From NCBI GenBank assembly GCA_036725345.1, contig DAIMEJ010000004.1, positions 1 to 64,000 of the forward strand: a stretch of 64,000 nucleotides of DNA, in the 5' to 3' direction. A model generated the notes under the pieces. That model did no database searches. It had not been told where the DNA came from and was given only the letters and a program-made list of their open reading frames with translations. Origin of the DNA: JAPLJU01 sp036725345. Its GTDB lineage: Bacteria > Desulfobacterota > Syntrophia > Syntrophales > UBA2192. Both the position numbers and the translations under genes were made by a program. Shown here one piece after another: positions 1 to 8,355 of the stretch (its first letter is position 1; the number at the start of each line of letters is the position of its first letter).

Positions 1-62
1 AACGCCAAAAGAAGCCTTTAATGCCGAGTGTTGCACTTAATGGTTGAATGCAGGTATCCGAA

Positions 63-1073
63 TTATACATAGCTTTCTAATAGTGATACTGTTTTGTTAA
101 TTTCGGAATAAAAAGTGCCTGTTGATAATCTGTCCTCCAATTCTTTTCTATCCACCAGTGATTGCAGAGACGGGGGGAATTTTTGGATAAAAACAAATTG
201 CTTGCATTTTTCACTCGCAAAGACTTTTGCGATTTGATTGGCTAAAAATAAGGCCATCAGATAGTTCAAATCTTTTTGATCGATGAAAATGTATGAAGTC
301 TCGATATTAGAAGGCAAATGATGATTCCCTATCACTTGGCTTAAAGAAGATTCGAGTTTCCATTGATCAAAGGCTAATCGTGCTATGTCAGCGTGGTCTA
401 TTCCGAACAATTCTCTCTCAGCATCAAGATCAAACTCTCTGGAATAGGGTGAAACATCCTTCTTGATGGCTAATCTGATTGGATAAAGTTCCAAATTCAC
501 GAATTTTCCAATGTCGTGAAGCAGTCCCATTGTTGAGATTGTTGGCTCTTTTACACCTGGAAATATCTGATATATATATGAAGCACATATTGACGTAAGA
601 ACTGAGTGTTCCCACAAAAAACCTGCCATGGAACTTTTAAGTGCATTTTTTGTTACGCCTATGAGGCATTGATAAAATAGTATGTTCTTGACATTATTAA
701 ATCCGAGCAATTGTATTGCGTAATGCATTGAATTGATCTTCGTTCCACCAAAGTACGCTGAACTTGCTGCCCGAAGAATTTTGGCAGTCAAGAGCGGGTC
801 CTTCATTATGAGATTGATTAGTTCGCTAATTGACACACTTGATTTTTCTATTGCTTGATAAACCCTGATCGCACTTCCGAAATCTCTCATAGAATTAATT
901 GTTGCCATAACAACATCCATTGTATCTCGGATAGGTTCCCGTTTTTGCGGTAATGTTGTCGTCGCAGATTCAGACAAAGGAGACTTTTCAGATAATATGT
1001 ATTCAAGTCCTTCCTTTGACTTCTGTCGCATGATTTCGTAGTTTAAATTCTTATCCATCAAGTTCACCGCCAC
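63..1073 (-). CDS. HDOD domain signalling protein
   Basis: A 336-residue protein with an HDOD domain at about residues 60-260. The diagnostic run of small residues (AKILRAASSAYFGG) is followed by an LLGFNNVKNILFYQ-type helix, and an HDIGK motif lies near residue 185. HDOD proteins are regulatory scaffolds in bacterial signalling, often in chemotaxis, motility or second-messenger networks; no catalytic activity is assumed. There is no attached REC, EAL or GGDEF domain and no membrane segment. It is a paralogue of the HDOD protein at 4008-5186 on the opposite strand, with the same C-terminal organisation. The family call is firm; the pathway is unknown. Confidence 0.85.
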   Translation of the reverse strand: MAVNLMDKNLNYEIMRQKSKEGLEYILSEKSPLSESATTTLPQKREPIRDTMDVVMATINSMRDFGSAIRVYQAIEKSSVSISELINLIMKDPLLTAKILRAASSAYFGGTKINSMHYAIQLLGFNNVKNILFYQCLIGVTKNALKSSMAGFLWEHSVLTSICASYIYQIFPGVKEPTISTMGLLHDIGKFVNLELYPIRLAIKKDVSPYSREFDLDAERELFGIDHADIARLAFDQWKLESSLSQVIGNHHLPSNIETSYIFIDQKDLNYLMALFLANQIAKVFASEKCKQFVFIQKFPPSLQSLVDRKELEDRLSTGTFYSEINKTVSLLESYV

Positions 1074-1105
1074 TCACGATTTATACTTAAACCACAAAGG
1101 ATCAC

Positions 1106-1471
1106 TTACCGATTAAGGGTGTCAGTTGTGATGAGCCAATATTCAGTCAAGGCATTCTCTTGAAGTAAGTCCCTCTCTCGCTTACGAGTCTTTAGCTTTG
1201 ATGCAACAAAATCTTTAAGTCTGATGTCTGCTTTCCTGTGAGACCCAGGTTCATAACTATGAATATATTCGTCAATTGCCTCGTCCGTGAACGTGAGTAT
1301 TATTCTTCGATACGATATCCGAGAATTCACCTCCTTATATTTAGGAGGCTGAATGTAAATGCAAAAGCTATTTTTAGTATCCATGGTCTCGAACCTAGTG
1401 TCCTTGGGAAAAAATGGTTCAATGAGTCTTGCCCAGCAATTTAAAGTCTGCTCGTAAATGTTGTCAGTCAT
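1106..1471 (-). CDS. hypothetical protein, 121 aa
   Basis: A small soluble protein I do not recognise. It has a Trp-containing N-terminus, a central beta-like stretch and a strongly basic Lys/Arg-rich region around residues 80-100. It lies 32 bp upstream of the HDOD gene in the same orientation, so the two may be co-transcribed. No membrane segment or known catalytic motif is visible. The AT-rich composition matches the surrounding island. Confidence 0.5.
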   Translation of the reverse strand: MTDNIYEQTLNCWARLIEPFFPKDTRFETMDTKNSFCIYIQPPKYKEVNSRISYRRIILTFTDEAIDEYIHSYEPGSHRKADIRLKDFVASKLKTRKRERDLLQENALTEYWLITTDTLNR

Positions 1472-1507
1472 TGTTGCAATTATTAAATCCTTTGAATGGA
1501 GACGCCG

Positions 1508-1983
1508 TTAATCTCGAGCCTGCCACCAGCAATATTCTGTAAAGCCATCACAACATTTCTTGAAGTTCAGTCCACTTCCTCACGGACATGGTCCATTTCT
1601 CGTCGCTTTCTTGAATTTCATTGCGATTCTGCTGAATTCATCATTTACGCCTTTATATCGACTCTATCATCTTTGAAATGTTTCGACTTAATACGAAAAC
1701 GCAACTCAGCACCTTTGATCATTGCACGGATTTCAGGGGTATCTACTAGAGGCTTGATTATATTCTTCACCAGTTTGTGCTCATAGACGATTTTGTTGTC
1801 AGGCAGAAACAGTATTTGGTCTTCTCCGCTGACTGTAGGTGTTATGTCAATTAGTTCACCAAGTGGTGTCCGCCACACAGTATGAAATTCAGCCTCTATA
1901 TAAATTCTGGGATCTGACCAGATAATCCAACCATATTGAACCTGACCGCCGAATGTCGCAACATGTCTGGGAACATTAATCAT
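1508..1983 (-). pseudogene. decayed SEC-C motif protein
   Basis: The frame from 1983 to 1645 (112 aa) resembles the body of small SEC-C metal-binding proteins (GGQVQYGWIIWSDP, then EAEFHTVW and IDITP). After its stop, a shifted frame continues through RNGPCP-stop-GSGLNFKKCC to a stop at 1508-1510. This is a SEC-C zinc motif whose second cysteine codon is TGA at 1580-1582; the final Cys pair is at 1550-1555. The frames can be joined by adding one A to the short A run near 1655. The frame is also open upstream of 1983 without a start codon (reading SEPLYVRVLPVRGTEPGYC), so the N-terminus is probably lost. A frameshift, a nonsense codon and a missing start together indicate a dead gene. Confidence 0.65.
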
Positions 1984-2383
1984 GCAATAACCAGGCTCAG
2001 TTCCACGTACTGGTAGAACTCGTACATAAAGCGGTTCTGAGGTCGAATCAATTTCACTACAGAAGGATGTAACTTATCGGATATCGATTTGGGGGTAGTT
2101 GCAAACATCTGAATGTGACCTGGTATATACCTTAAACTTTATTTTGAAAGATTGTCTAAATTGGTTAATAAAAAAATGATCCATAAAAATCAAAGAGCAA
2201 CTTATCAATATCTTGGGTCATTCTAGGGTTGTCTTATCACTTTATCTTTCAGTATTGATAGCAGATTTTTCATGTTCCTGTTTAAGACTAATATATGGAC
2301 TTATCATGTTAAAATGTTGTTAAGATTATTGGTGAATATGCCGATAATATTATTGGGAATACAGATACTTCGGGAATATTGAA
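1984..2383. other. AT-rich intergenic region
   Basis: It contains the untranslatable upstream remnant of the SEC-C gene up to about 2070, then AT-rich DNA. I see no further coding frame or clear promoter. A weak purine stretch lies just before the ATG at 2384. Confidence 0.4.
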
Positions 2384-2680
2384 ATGAGTACTATCGATAC
2401 TAGAATTAAAATTTACAATGCTGTAGTTGAAAAAAATGTAGATCTTGCACCTCAGAAGAAAAAGTCATCTGATCATGAAAAATCTTCTTTGGCCGCGTTA
2501 AATCACCTTAAGCCAACGGCATCATACTCATTGTATGGCTCACACAATGAACGGATTGCCATTGTATTTAAAAATGACAAGACAGGAAGAATAATTTGTG
2601 AAATTCCAAGCAGATACCTACAAGAATTGCATGCCTGGCTGGAAGAAATGGAATATAGACTTATTGATAAAAGAATATAG
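2384..2680 (+). CDS. FlaG-like small protein
   Basis: A 98-residue protein with a polar, Lys-rich N-terminal half. Its C-terminal half reads IAIVFKNDKTGRIICEIPSR followed by an LxxLHAWLEEM helix. That layout (a short beta strand, a D-K-x-T-G turn, an R/C-x-IP motif, then an amphipathic helix) resembles FlaG, a small protein linked to flagellar filament length. No other flagellar genes lie nearby, so the role is uncertain. The assignment rests on one motif; it could be an unrelated small protein. Confidence 0.45.
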   Translation: MSTIDTRIKIYNAVVEKNVDLAPQKKKSSDHEKSSLAALNHLKPTASYSLYGSHNERIAIVFKNDKTGRIICEIPSRYLQELHAWLEEMEYRLIDKRI

Positions 2681-2988
2681 ATAACTTTTATAGCGTTTAG
2701 ACGATTACCAAGACTTGATTGCAGAAATCAAATGAAAATAACCCATAAAACCGATATTTACCCCCACTTTTTGTATGGAGATGCCTCCTGCACATTATTT
2801 TCGGATAAGAAAACCCTCCTGGCCTCGTCTTTGGCACTATTATTGCTCTTTTTTAATGTTGTCTACCACTCCTTGTAACGGTCTGGCGGGACCGAAAGCA
2901 AGCTGCCCCAGGGTAGACAATGTGCCATCAGAAGCGCATCTGGGTGGGGCAGACTTGCACCGCCATTTTTTTAAAGAGATGCACCCTC
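2681..2988 (+). other. intergenic leader with GC-rich hairpin
   Basis: About 300 bp without a convincing gene. From about 2876 to 2960 there is a GC-rich block in otherwise AT-rich DNA. It contains a perfect inverted repeat, CTGCCCCA at 2903-2910 and TGGGGCAG at 2945-2952, with a further GGG/CCC-rich neighbourhood. It directly precedes the HPt-like gene, so it may be a structured RNA leader; I could not match it to a known riboswitch. Confidence 0.3.
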
Positions 2989-3339
2989 TTGAATATTGAA
3001 GCACTGGCTCAAAAAATGGGAATAGATAAGAGAAGATACAAAGAACTTATCGAACTTTTCATAGAATCAGCTACTGCTTGTACGCGAAGACTAGAAATAT
3101 ACTATCAACAGAAAGATCTTCAATCGATTATTTCATCAGCTTATAACCTCAAGGCGTCTTCGATAACTATGGGCTTACAGGATATACACATATTGTTCGA
3201 TGCACTAGAGTCAGATGCAAAAAAAGGGGATCTTGCTATCATTCCTGCAAGAATAGCGGATATCAGAGAAGCTGTCAGTCACCTTTCGACATATCTGAAC
3301 TATAAAAGAAAAAAAGGCGTATTTCACTATAGCCGGTAA
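2989..3339 (+). CDS. degenerate HPt-domain protein
   Basis: A four-helix HPt-like protein of about 116 residues from the preferred TTG start at 2989 (purine-rich AAAGAG upstream). An ATG at 2920 would add 23 residues translated from the GC-rich hairpin. The helix that normally carries the phosphorylated histidine (A-H-x-L-K-G-S-S) reads A-Y-N-L-K-A-S-S, so Tyr52 sits where His is required. It should therefore not take part in phosphorelay and may be a binding or decoy protein. It lies in the same region as two HDOD proteins and a REC-only protein. Confidence 0.55.
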   Translation: MNIEALAQKMGIDKRRYKELIELFIESATACTRRLEIYYQQKDLQSIISSAYNLKASSITMGLQDIHILFDALESDAKKGDLAIIPARIADIREAVSHLSTYLNYKRKKGVFHYSR

Positions 3340-4007
3340 TTTTAGCCCTCCTTTATTTTTATTCCAATTCTAAGCCGCGGCAGAAAAAATAAAAATTTCT
3401 TCTTTTTTTCAAACAAACTCTATGGAAGGGTTCGCTTGGGAACGATTTACAGAAAGCATATTGATGATAAAGGCGATCCCGAAGTCCTGGATTTTTCGTG
3501 CATTTTCATTTGTCTGTAATCTTGCTGAAATGTCGAAAGATCTTTCAACAGCAAATTGTCACAACTCAAATATCTATCATCCTTTCACAACATGACGACC
3601 AGATACTAGAACAAACTCAATTGAAAATGTCCTAATATGTATATTTAATACCCTATGAGACCCTTCGGATACCCGCCCACATCTCCCCTCTAATAATGCT
3701 GAAGGGTTATTGACCTTCTTTCGACAGATACATGATGGGTTACTTCCAACTCGGCTAATATACAATCCACAATCTCGTAAAGACTTTCTTTGGCCTCATG
3801 AAAATTTTTCTGGAATTGGAGCATCAAGTAAACTCTTCGGCTATATTATCGGTACGATGGCTAATCTTCTTTAATTTGTTCAATTATTATAAATAGTTAT
3901 GCTTATGACATGCGTTAATGCATCGAGTTGGACACCAATATGCTAATTTCTTGAATACGGTTCGTTTATTGCATCATATTTGTATAAACTTGAAAAAGAA
4001 TTTTTTT
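3340..4007. other. intergenic region with decayed coding traces
   Basis: Nearly 670 bp without an intact gene. On the plus strand one frame from about 3658 to a stop near 3871 stays open for about 70 codons (including LLTFFRQIHDGLLPTRL) but has no early start codon. It may be a remnant of a lost gene whose family I do not recognise. The rest is AT-rich, with poly-T and poly-A runs near 3390-3410. Confidence 0.3.
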
Positions 4008-5186
4008 ATGACGATTACCATTATTATAATTTTTACAGTCCTCATTGGCCTGATCATTTTTCTGGTGAAATCAGCGGAAAGCGAATTTAAAAAAAATGAT
4101 GTGAAAAGTGGAAAAAATTTACCTGAACAGAGCTCAGAACCTATTGAAATTCAGATTAACAACCAGAGAAATGAGACATCTGTAAAAGAAGAAAGAATAG
4201 AACCGCTGAAATCAAGCATTCTAGAGGGCATGCATTATATTGTATCAAATCCTCAAACTATGGACTCTGTATCTCAAAAACCTCATCAGTTCAGTGAACT
4301 CAGTCAGGATGTTGTTAACTCAGTGAAGAGTCAAGTCAGCGATATGAAGGAATTTACTTCGGCATACGAAATGTCCCTGATGATGGATGATCCAAATGTC
4401 GATATGTCGAAAGTAGCCAGGAGAATTTCATCGGATCCCGTGCTGTCGAGCAAGATCTTGAAGGCTGCAAACTCCGCCTACTTCGGTTCGCGAATGGCCA
4501 TTGATTCAATCAGCCATGCCCTTGCCGTTCTCGGACTGATCAATATCAAATCCATACTGTTCTACAACATGTTATACAGACAATCTTTCCACGAGCAGGA
4601 GCGAGGAAACCCTGCTTACAGGTCGCTGTGGAACCATGCGGTCTTGACGGCCCGTTGCGCGGTTTATCTTGCGGATGCATTTGAAGGCTTGAACAAGGGA
4701 AGGCTTTACACACTGGGATTGTTGCATGACTTTGGCAGATTCTTCATGCCAAGAATGATTCGGGAAAAACAGGTCGGTCGTGATTTCATGCTACCCTTTG
4801 GTGATAAGGAGAGTATTGCAGGCGAAGAGCAACTCCTGGGCATCAACCACGCTGTCATCGGAAGGATCGCTTTTGAGGGATGCGGTCTTTCCGACCAGAT
4901 GCTGAGATTGATCGAAATCCATCACTTCCCTTCCTTTTATGCCAGGGGCTATCTCTCCATGAAAGAGGAGGACAAGAAATATCTCACGGCTCTTTATCTT
5001 GCAAATCAGATCGCCAAACTGTTTGCTGACGAAAGTGAGAAGAAGTACTACGCAGTTCAACCTCTTCCAATTTCATATCAGGATTTTGTAAATCTGAAGA
5101 GAATGAAAGATACTTTTTCTGACGATAGGGTTTTGTCGGAAATTATGAAAACCAAAACTCTAACTGAGAGCTACATCATATCTTGA
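4008..5186 (+). CDS. membrane-anchored HDOD domain protein
   Basis: From the ATG at 4008 the protein has 392 residues. It starts with one strong membrane helix (MTITIIIIFTVLIGLIIFLV), then a charged linker of about 100 residues, then an HDOD domain (SSKILKAANSAYFG, followed by LAVLGLINIKSILFY and HDFGRF). A start at 3918 would put a basic stretch before the helix and is less likely. HDOD proteins act as signalling scaffolds; this one would sit on the inner face of the cytoplasmic membrane. It is a divergent paralogue of the soluble HDOD protein at 63-1073. The second half of the gene is richer in GC than the first. Confidence 0.85.
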   Translation: MTITIIIIFTVLIGLIIFLVKSAESEFKKNDVKSGKNLPEQSSEPIEIQINNQRNETSVKEERIEPLKSSILEGMHYIVSNPQTMDSVSQKPHQFSELSQDVVNSVKSQVSDMKEFTSAYEMSLMMDDPNVDMSKVARRISSDPVLSSKILKAANSAYFGSRMAIDSISHALAVLGLINIKSILFYNMLYRQSFHEQERGNPAYRSLWNHAVLTARCAVYLADAFEGLNKGRLYTLGLLHDFGRFFMPRMIREKQVGRDFMLPFGDKESIAGEEQLLGINHAVIGRIAFEGCGLSDQMLRLIEIHHFPSFYARGYLSMKEEDKKYLTALYLANQIAKLFADESEKKYYAVQPLPISYQDFVNLKRMKDTFSDDRVLSEIMKTKTLTESYIIS

Positions 5187-5283
5187 CTCCAGTAGGCATT
5201 CTTCAATCATATCAATTTGAGCTTTCCCCATATTGATGGACAGCCATGAAGATTTGTAAGATGTTACAGGAGGAGGTGTGGTT

Positions 5284-5580
5284 ATGGGGAAAGAGGATAA
5301 GCGTCGTCATTTTACCCGTGCGTTCAAGGTGAATGCGGTCCAACTGGTCACCGAGAAGGGGATGCCGGTGGGCAAGGTAGCCCGGGAGTTGGATATTCAT
5401 CCCAATTTGCTTCATCTGTGGAGAAGGAGCATGCTGGCGGAGGGGGCTAAGGCCTTTGTCGGCAGGGGCTGTGTAAAGCCGGATAACGCGGAGATCAGGC
5501 AGTTGCGGAAGACCTTGGAGCAAGTGAGGGAAGAGAGGGACATTTTAAAAAAGGTAATTCCGGAACAAAACTGCACTTAG
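5284..5580 (+). pseudogene. IS3-family transposase OrfA, truncated
   Basis: About 98 residues of an IS3-type OrfA: an HTH region (FTRAFKVNAVQLV, then VGKVARELDIHPNLLHLWRR) and the start of the leucine-zipper helix (LRKTLEQVREERDILKK). The usual end after DILKK is replaced by unrelated residues, and no OrfB follows. The ATG at 5284 sits behind a strong AGGAGGTG site. The element has been cut off at about 5553, where the next IS fragment begins. Confidence 0.8.
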
Positions 5581-5618
5581 TTCTTTGATAATCAGCTGAT
5601 TTCATGTAGGAATCGGCC

Positions 5619-6065
5619 ATGAAAAAATGTCCTCGCTGCGACGGGCGGAAATTCTGGCAACTCTCGACAGGGCAGAAGCGCTGCAGCAGCTGTGGCCTGA
5701 CCCGGAGATTCAGTCAATCGCGGTGGACCAAAACCAGGATCCCCTCGTACTGGAAAGGCCGCCTGGTAGAGTTCTTCTGTCTCGGCGTGCCGGCGTATCG
5801 TTTGCGCTTCCAGGTGCCCGTGCACCAAGATACCATTCAGCGGTGGTTTCAGATTCTGAGAGAGACGATCTACCAGCAGGCCCTGAAGGAGTTGTCAACG
5901 CTCTCCGGTCAAATCGAGATGGATGAGACCCTGTTCGGTGGCAAAGCGCCGGGGAAACGAGGTTGGGGCGCTTCAGGCAAACACATGGTCTTTGGTCTGT
6001 ACCAGAGGAATGGCAAGGTGTTGACGTTTCCCATTGTAGTAGTCCCCGTCCAGAATCCAGAGTAG
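5619..6065 (+). pseudogene. IS1595-family transposase, 3' truncated
   Basis: 148 residues. There is an N-terminal zinc ribbon (CPRCDGRKFW and CSSCGLTRRFS), an HTH-like middle, and the first catalytic part (IEMDETLFGGKAPGKRGWGASGKH). After about residue 143 the sequence no longer follows the family, and the second Asp and the Glu of the DDE-type core are missing, so it cannot be active. A related, longer but frameshifted copy is at 14598-15350 on the other strand. It begins 38 bp after the IS3 fragment. Confidence 0.8.
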
Positions 6066-6111
6066 AAAACGCTTCGGGGTTTCGCTTTCGACGAACAAGA
6101 CTTTCATAAGA

Positions 6112-6261
6112 TTACTTCGAAGTTGCGAAATTCCCATCTTCAAAGTCCCTGTTTAAAATAGGGTTATTAGCACATGGCGTATATGGATCGCCTGCCTGTG
6201 CTAATGCTGACGCAGCGAATAAGATGGCCAAAACCGCCATCGCCATAAGGATTTTTTTCAT
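6112..6261 (-). CDS. small exported protein, probably truncated
   Basis: A 49-residue frame starting MKKILMAMAVLAILFAASAL, a textbook signal peptide with cleavage likely after ALA-Q-A. A short mature part follows, containing NPILNRDFEDGNF. A ribosome-binding stretch (AAGAGGTCGGCA) precedes the ATG. The pattern N-x-D-F-E-x-G-x-F right after a signal peptide is typical of the first strand of larger exported proteins of the PEP-CTERM or discoidin-like kind. I infer that the stop comes from a truncation at the IS boundary. It could also be a genuine small secreted peptide. Confidence 0.45.
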   Translation of the reverse strand: MKKILMAMAVLAILFAASALAQAGDPYTPCANNPILNRDFEDGNFATSK

Positions 6262-6706
6262 TGCCGACCTCTTTCTTGACTTATTTTTCATCTTTCCAAC
6301 CTTTTTAATTCTGCTAATCGTGATTCTTCCGAAACCCTATTATTCTGATATTATGCAGTTTTTGTACCTTTTTCGCTTCAGGTAGCGAAAGTAATGCCCT
6401 GCATAATCAAGGAGATAGCAGGTTATCGTTGCACCACTTTTCGCAATATTACGGGATTTTGTTCGGAATTCCGGCATGTGTCAAAAAACCAACTATTTCT
6501 CTGCCCTGATTATTGGCGGCGCATGATGGATGCAAACCGTCAGATTTCCTTTCAATTCCCGAACGATCCATAAATTGAACCGCTGTCTTTAATGTTATCT
6601 ATTCAGTAAGTAATACTTTTTTCTCAGCCGATTAGAAAAGAAGATTGGCTGGTATATCATTGATATTTATTAGTATTTTATGTTTTCAGACCGGGTTTCG
6701 CTAGAA

Positions 6707-6722
6707 TGGCACAGAACCTGCC
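6707..6722 (+). promoter_or_regulatory. sigma-54-like promoter
   Basis: TGGCAC at 6707-6712 and CTGCC at 6718-6722 keep the invariant GG and GC dinucleotides 12 bases apart (GC at 6720-6721), as in -24/-12 promoters. It lies about 110 bp upstream of the LuxR-type gene. A matching site stands before 12055. Confidence 0.55.
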
Positions 6723-6777
6723 TAATACTAAAGTATTAGAAGACGATCTAATCGATATAAGAGGCTGGTCTAATCGA
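6722..6777 (+). promoter_or_regulatory. palindrome and tandem direct repeat, operator-like
   Basis: A perfect inverted repeat CTAATAC (6722-6728) / GTATTAG (6733-6739) is followed by two copies of TCTAATCGA at 6747-6755 and 6769-6777. The direct repeats are 22 bp apart, about two helical turns, so a dimeric regulator could bind both on one face. They lie downstream of the predicted -12 element. Confidence 0.4.
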
Positions 6778-6829
6778 ACATATTGGTATTATCAATAACA
6801 GGACTTAAAGAGAAGAAAAGGAGTGAGCT

Positions 6830-7485
6830 ATGGGAACATCGGCAAGCAAGCAAATAATCTATATTATAGGCCCCCGCAAGTTTCAGAACGACATATTGGC
6901 CGGCTATCTTGAAAAACAGCTGGGAGCGAAGTGTATAGTCTCATGCGATGCCCATCACGGGCCGCCAGCGGCCAATGGTCAGGGTTTTCAGGCTATGGTC
7001 CTCCTGGACTCCCCTGAAAAGGACCTCGACAAGTACTTCATGGGCCTCGAGTCGACTAGCAGAAATACCCTGAACGGGCACATCGTCGCCCTCTTTAATG
7101 TAAAACCGGGGTTGGGTATCGAAGGGAAGGCCATCACCTGGGGGATCCGGGGATTTTTCTACGAACAGGACTCTCCCGAACAGCTTGTAAAAGGCATTTC
7201 ATGCATGTTTAAAGGAGAAACATGGTACCCGAGGGAGGTCATGTCGAATTACATCCTCTCCATGCAATGCAAAGACAAGAACACAAACAATAAGGATGTC
7301 GTTTTCCTCACGCACAGGGAGCTTGAAATACTGACCATGATCATCAGCGGCTCGAAAAATGAGGACATCGCCAATCACCTGTTCATCAGCACCACACGGT
7401 GAAGACGCACGTTTACAATATCTTTAGAAAGATCAACGTCCCCAACCGCCTTCAGGCCTCGCTGTGGGCGGCAAAAAACCTGTAG
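6830..7485 (+). pseudogene. LuxR/CsgD-type regulator with frameshift in the HTH
   Basis: The N-terminal part (about 150 residues) looks like a degenerate receiver (IIYIIGPRKFQNDILAGYL, then AITWGIRGFFYEQDSPEQLVKGI). A LuxR HTH begins at FLTHRELEILTMI. The frame stops at 7402 in the middle of the recognition helix region, but one base later the missing end is present: TVKTHVYNIFRKINV, then the family-typical NRLQASLWAAKNL to a stop at 7485. A single missing base near 7395 explains this. Without it the gene would be a CsgD-like regulator of surface or matrix genes. The start has a good AAAAGGAG site. Confidence 0.7.
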
Positions 7486-7566
7486 GAGCTTCGATGATAA
7501 CCATCTGTAATGTCGTATAAAGGAAAGATAGACAGAAACCACGTTTTCAGGGGGGAGTCGATACCC

Positions 7567-7594
7567 GACTTGACAGCCACAGTCAGGTCAAGTT
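7567..7594 (+). terminator. possible hairpin terminator
   Basis: GACTTGAC and GTCAAGTT form an 8-bp stem with a 12-base loop, followed by TCTGTTT. It lies between the convergent LuxR-type gene and the 166-aa gene. The T run is weak. Confidence 0.3.
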
Positions 7595-7617
7595 CTGTTT
7601 AGGGCAGTTTAACTCTA

Positions 7618-8118
7618 TTAGGTCGAATCCGCTTCAATCTTATTAATTAGCCCATTCATAAATGCGACGAAACTTTTTGGATAAAGAGCTTGCGTCGTCG
7701 GATCTTTAAAAAGCTCCCGGGCTCTTGAACTGCTTGCCAATATTGCGACGCCGAGATTCTTGTAGGCTTTCCAGTATTCGCGATCATCACTTCGCATTCT
7801 CTTTTCACCAATGCCCTGAACGTAGAAACCGTAAGCCGATGAGATAAGGTTATAAACCATGTGAAGATAGGCATCGATTCTCGCACTAATCAACGGGGTA
7901 GTCTGCGTTGTTTTGGTTAACGGATGATTGTCATAGGCCATCCATAACTCGGGTTGGTCTACGAGACATTTGTTGACCTGAGTGACGTGCAACGAAAATA
8001 TATTGTTGGCTGATAGCCTCTCGCTCGCCTGCTTGAAATGCACCGCTATCCGGACGGAGAACATGGCGACGACCAGTGATATTGCCGAAATCACGACGGA
8101 CATAATTTGGGTATCCAT
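7618..8118 (-). CDS. membrane-anchored hypothetical protein, 166 aa
   Basis: One N-terminal membrane helix at residues 5-27 (IMSVVISAISLVVAMFSV), then a cytoplasmic helical domain rich in aromatic residues. I do not recognise the family. The layout (a short anchor plus about 130 helical residues) is common among small sensor-like or toxin-partner proteins, but nothing supports a specific role. An AAGGAGAATTCT ribosome-binding site precedes the ATG. It is monocistronic, as far as the neighbours show. Confidence 0.55.
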   Translation of the reverse strand: MDTQIMSVVISAISLVVAMFSVRIAVHFKQASERLSANNIFSLHVTQVNKCLVDQPELWMAYDNHPLTKTTQTTPLISARIDAYLHMVYNLISSAYGFYVQGIGEKRMRSDDREYWKAYKNLGVAILASSSRARELFKDPTTQALYPKSFVAFMNGLINKIEADST

Positions 8119-8355
8119 AGAATTCTCCTTCCTGGCTGATGCTATTTGACTTGATATTTATCAAAAAGGTATTTCCTTATGGTGGTAAAAGTATAAGTTA
8201 AGTGGTGTTGCCAGTCAATGGAGGCTAGTCACAAGATATGAGGTGCTGTATTGATTATTGCGCAGGGATCTTCTCTCGGAGAAGAAGTACGGCACAGGGG
8301 TTATGCCTTTTGCTTTTGTGACCATTTGTGCTTGTAATTTCGTACGCAGAACCCA

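Larger units (their letters stand above)
5556..6470. repeat. possible terminal inverted repeats of an IS-like segment
   Basis: AATTCCGGAACAAAA at 5556-5570 and, inverted, AATTCCGAACAAAA at 6457-6470 differ by one base and bracket about 915 bp. The left copy begins exactly where the IS3 OrfA stops matching. The spacing suits an IS1595-type element, but the truncated transposase and an exported-peptide gene share the interval. The boundaries remain tentative. Confidence 0.3.
6262..6829. other. long regulatory intergenic region
   Basis: About 570 bp without a gene. The left part holds the promoter side of the small exported protein and the right end of the IS-like segment. The last 130 bp contain a sigma-54-like promoter and repeated operator-like sequences before the LuxR-type gene, listed separately. 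Confidence 0.5.

Noticed and set aside
1580..1582. TGA as selenocysteine in the SEC-C motif
   Set aside because: The gene also has a frameshift and no start codon, and I saw no clear SECIS-like hairpin right after the codon, so decay is the simpler reading.
2876..2960. Cyclic di-GMP (GEMM-I) riboswitch
   Set aside because: The GGGACCGAAAGC stretch is only superficially like the conserved core, and the 5' GGCAAACC part is missing.
5619..6065. Active IS1595 element
   Set aside because: The transposase lacks its second Asp and Glu and diverges after about residue 143.
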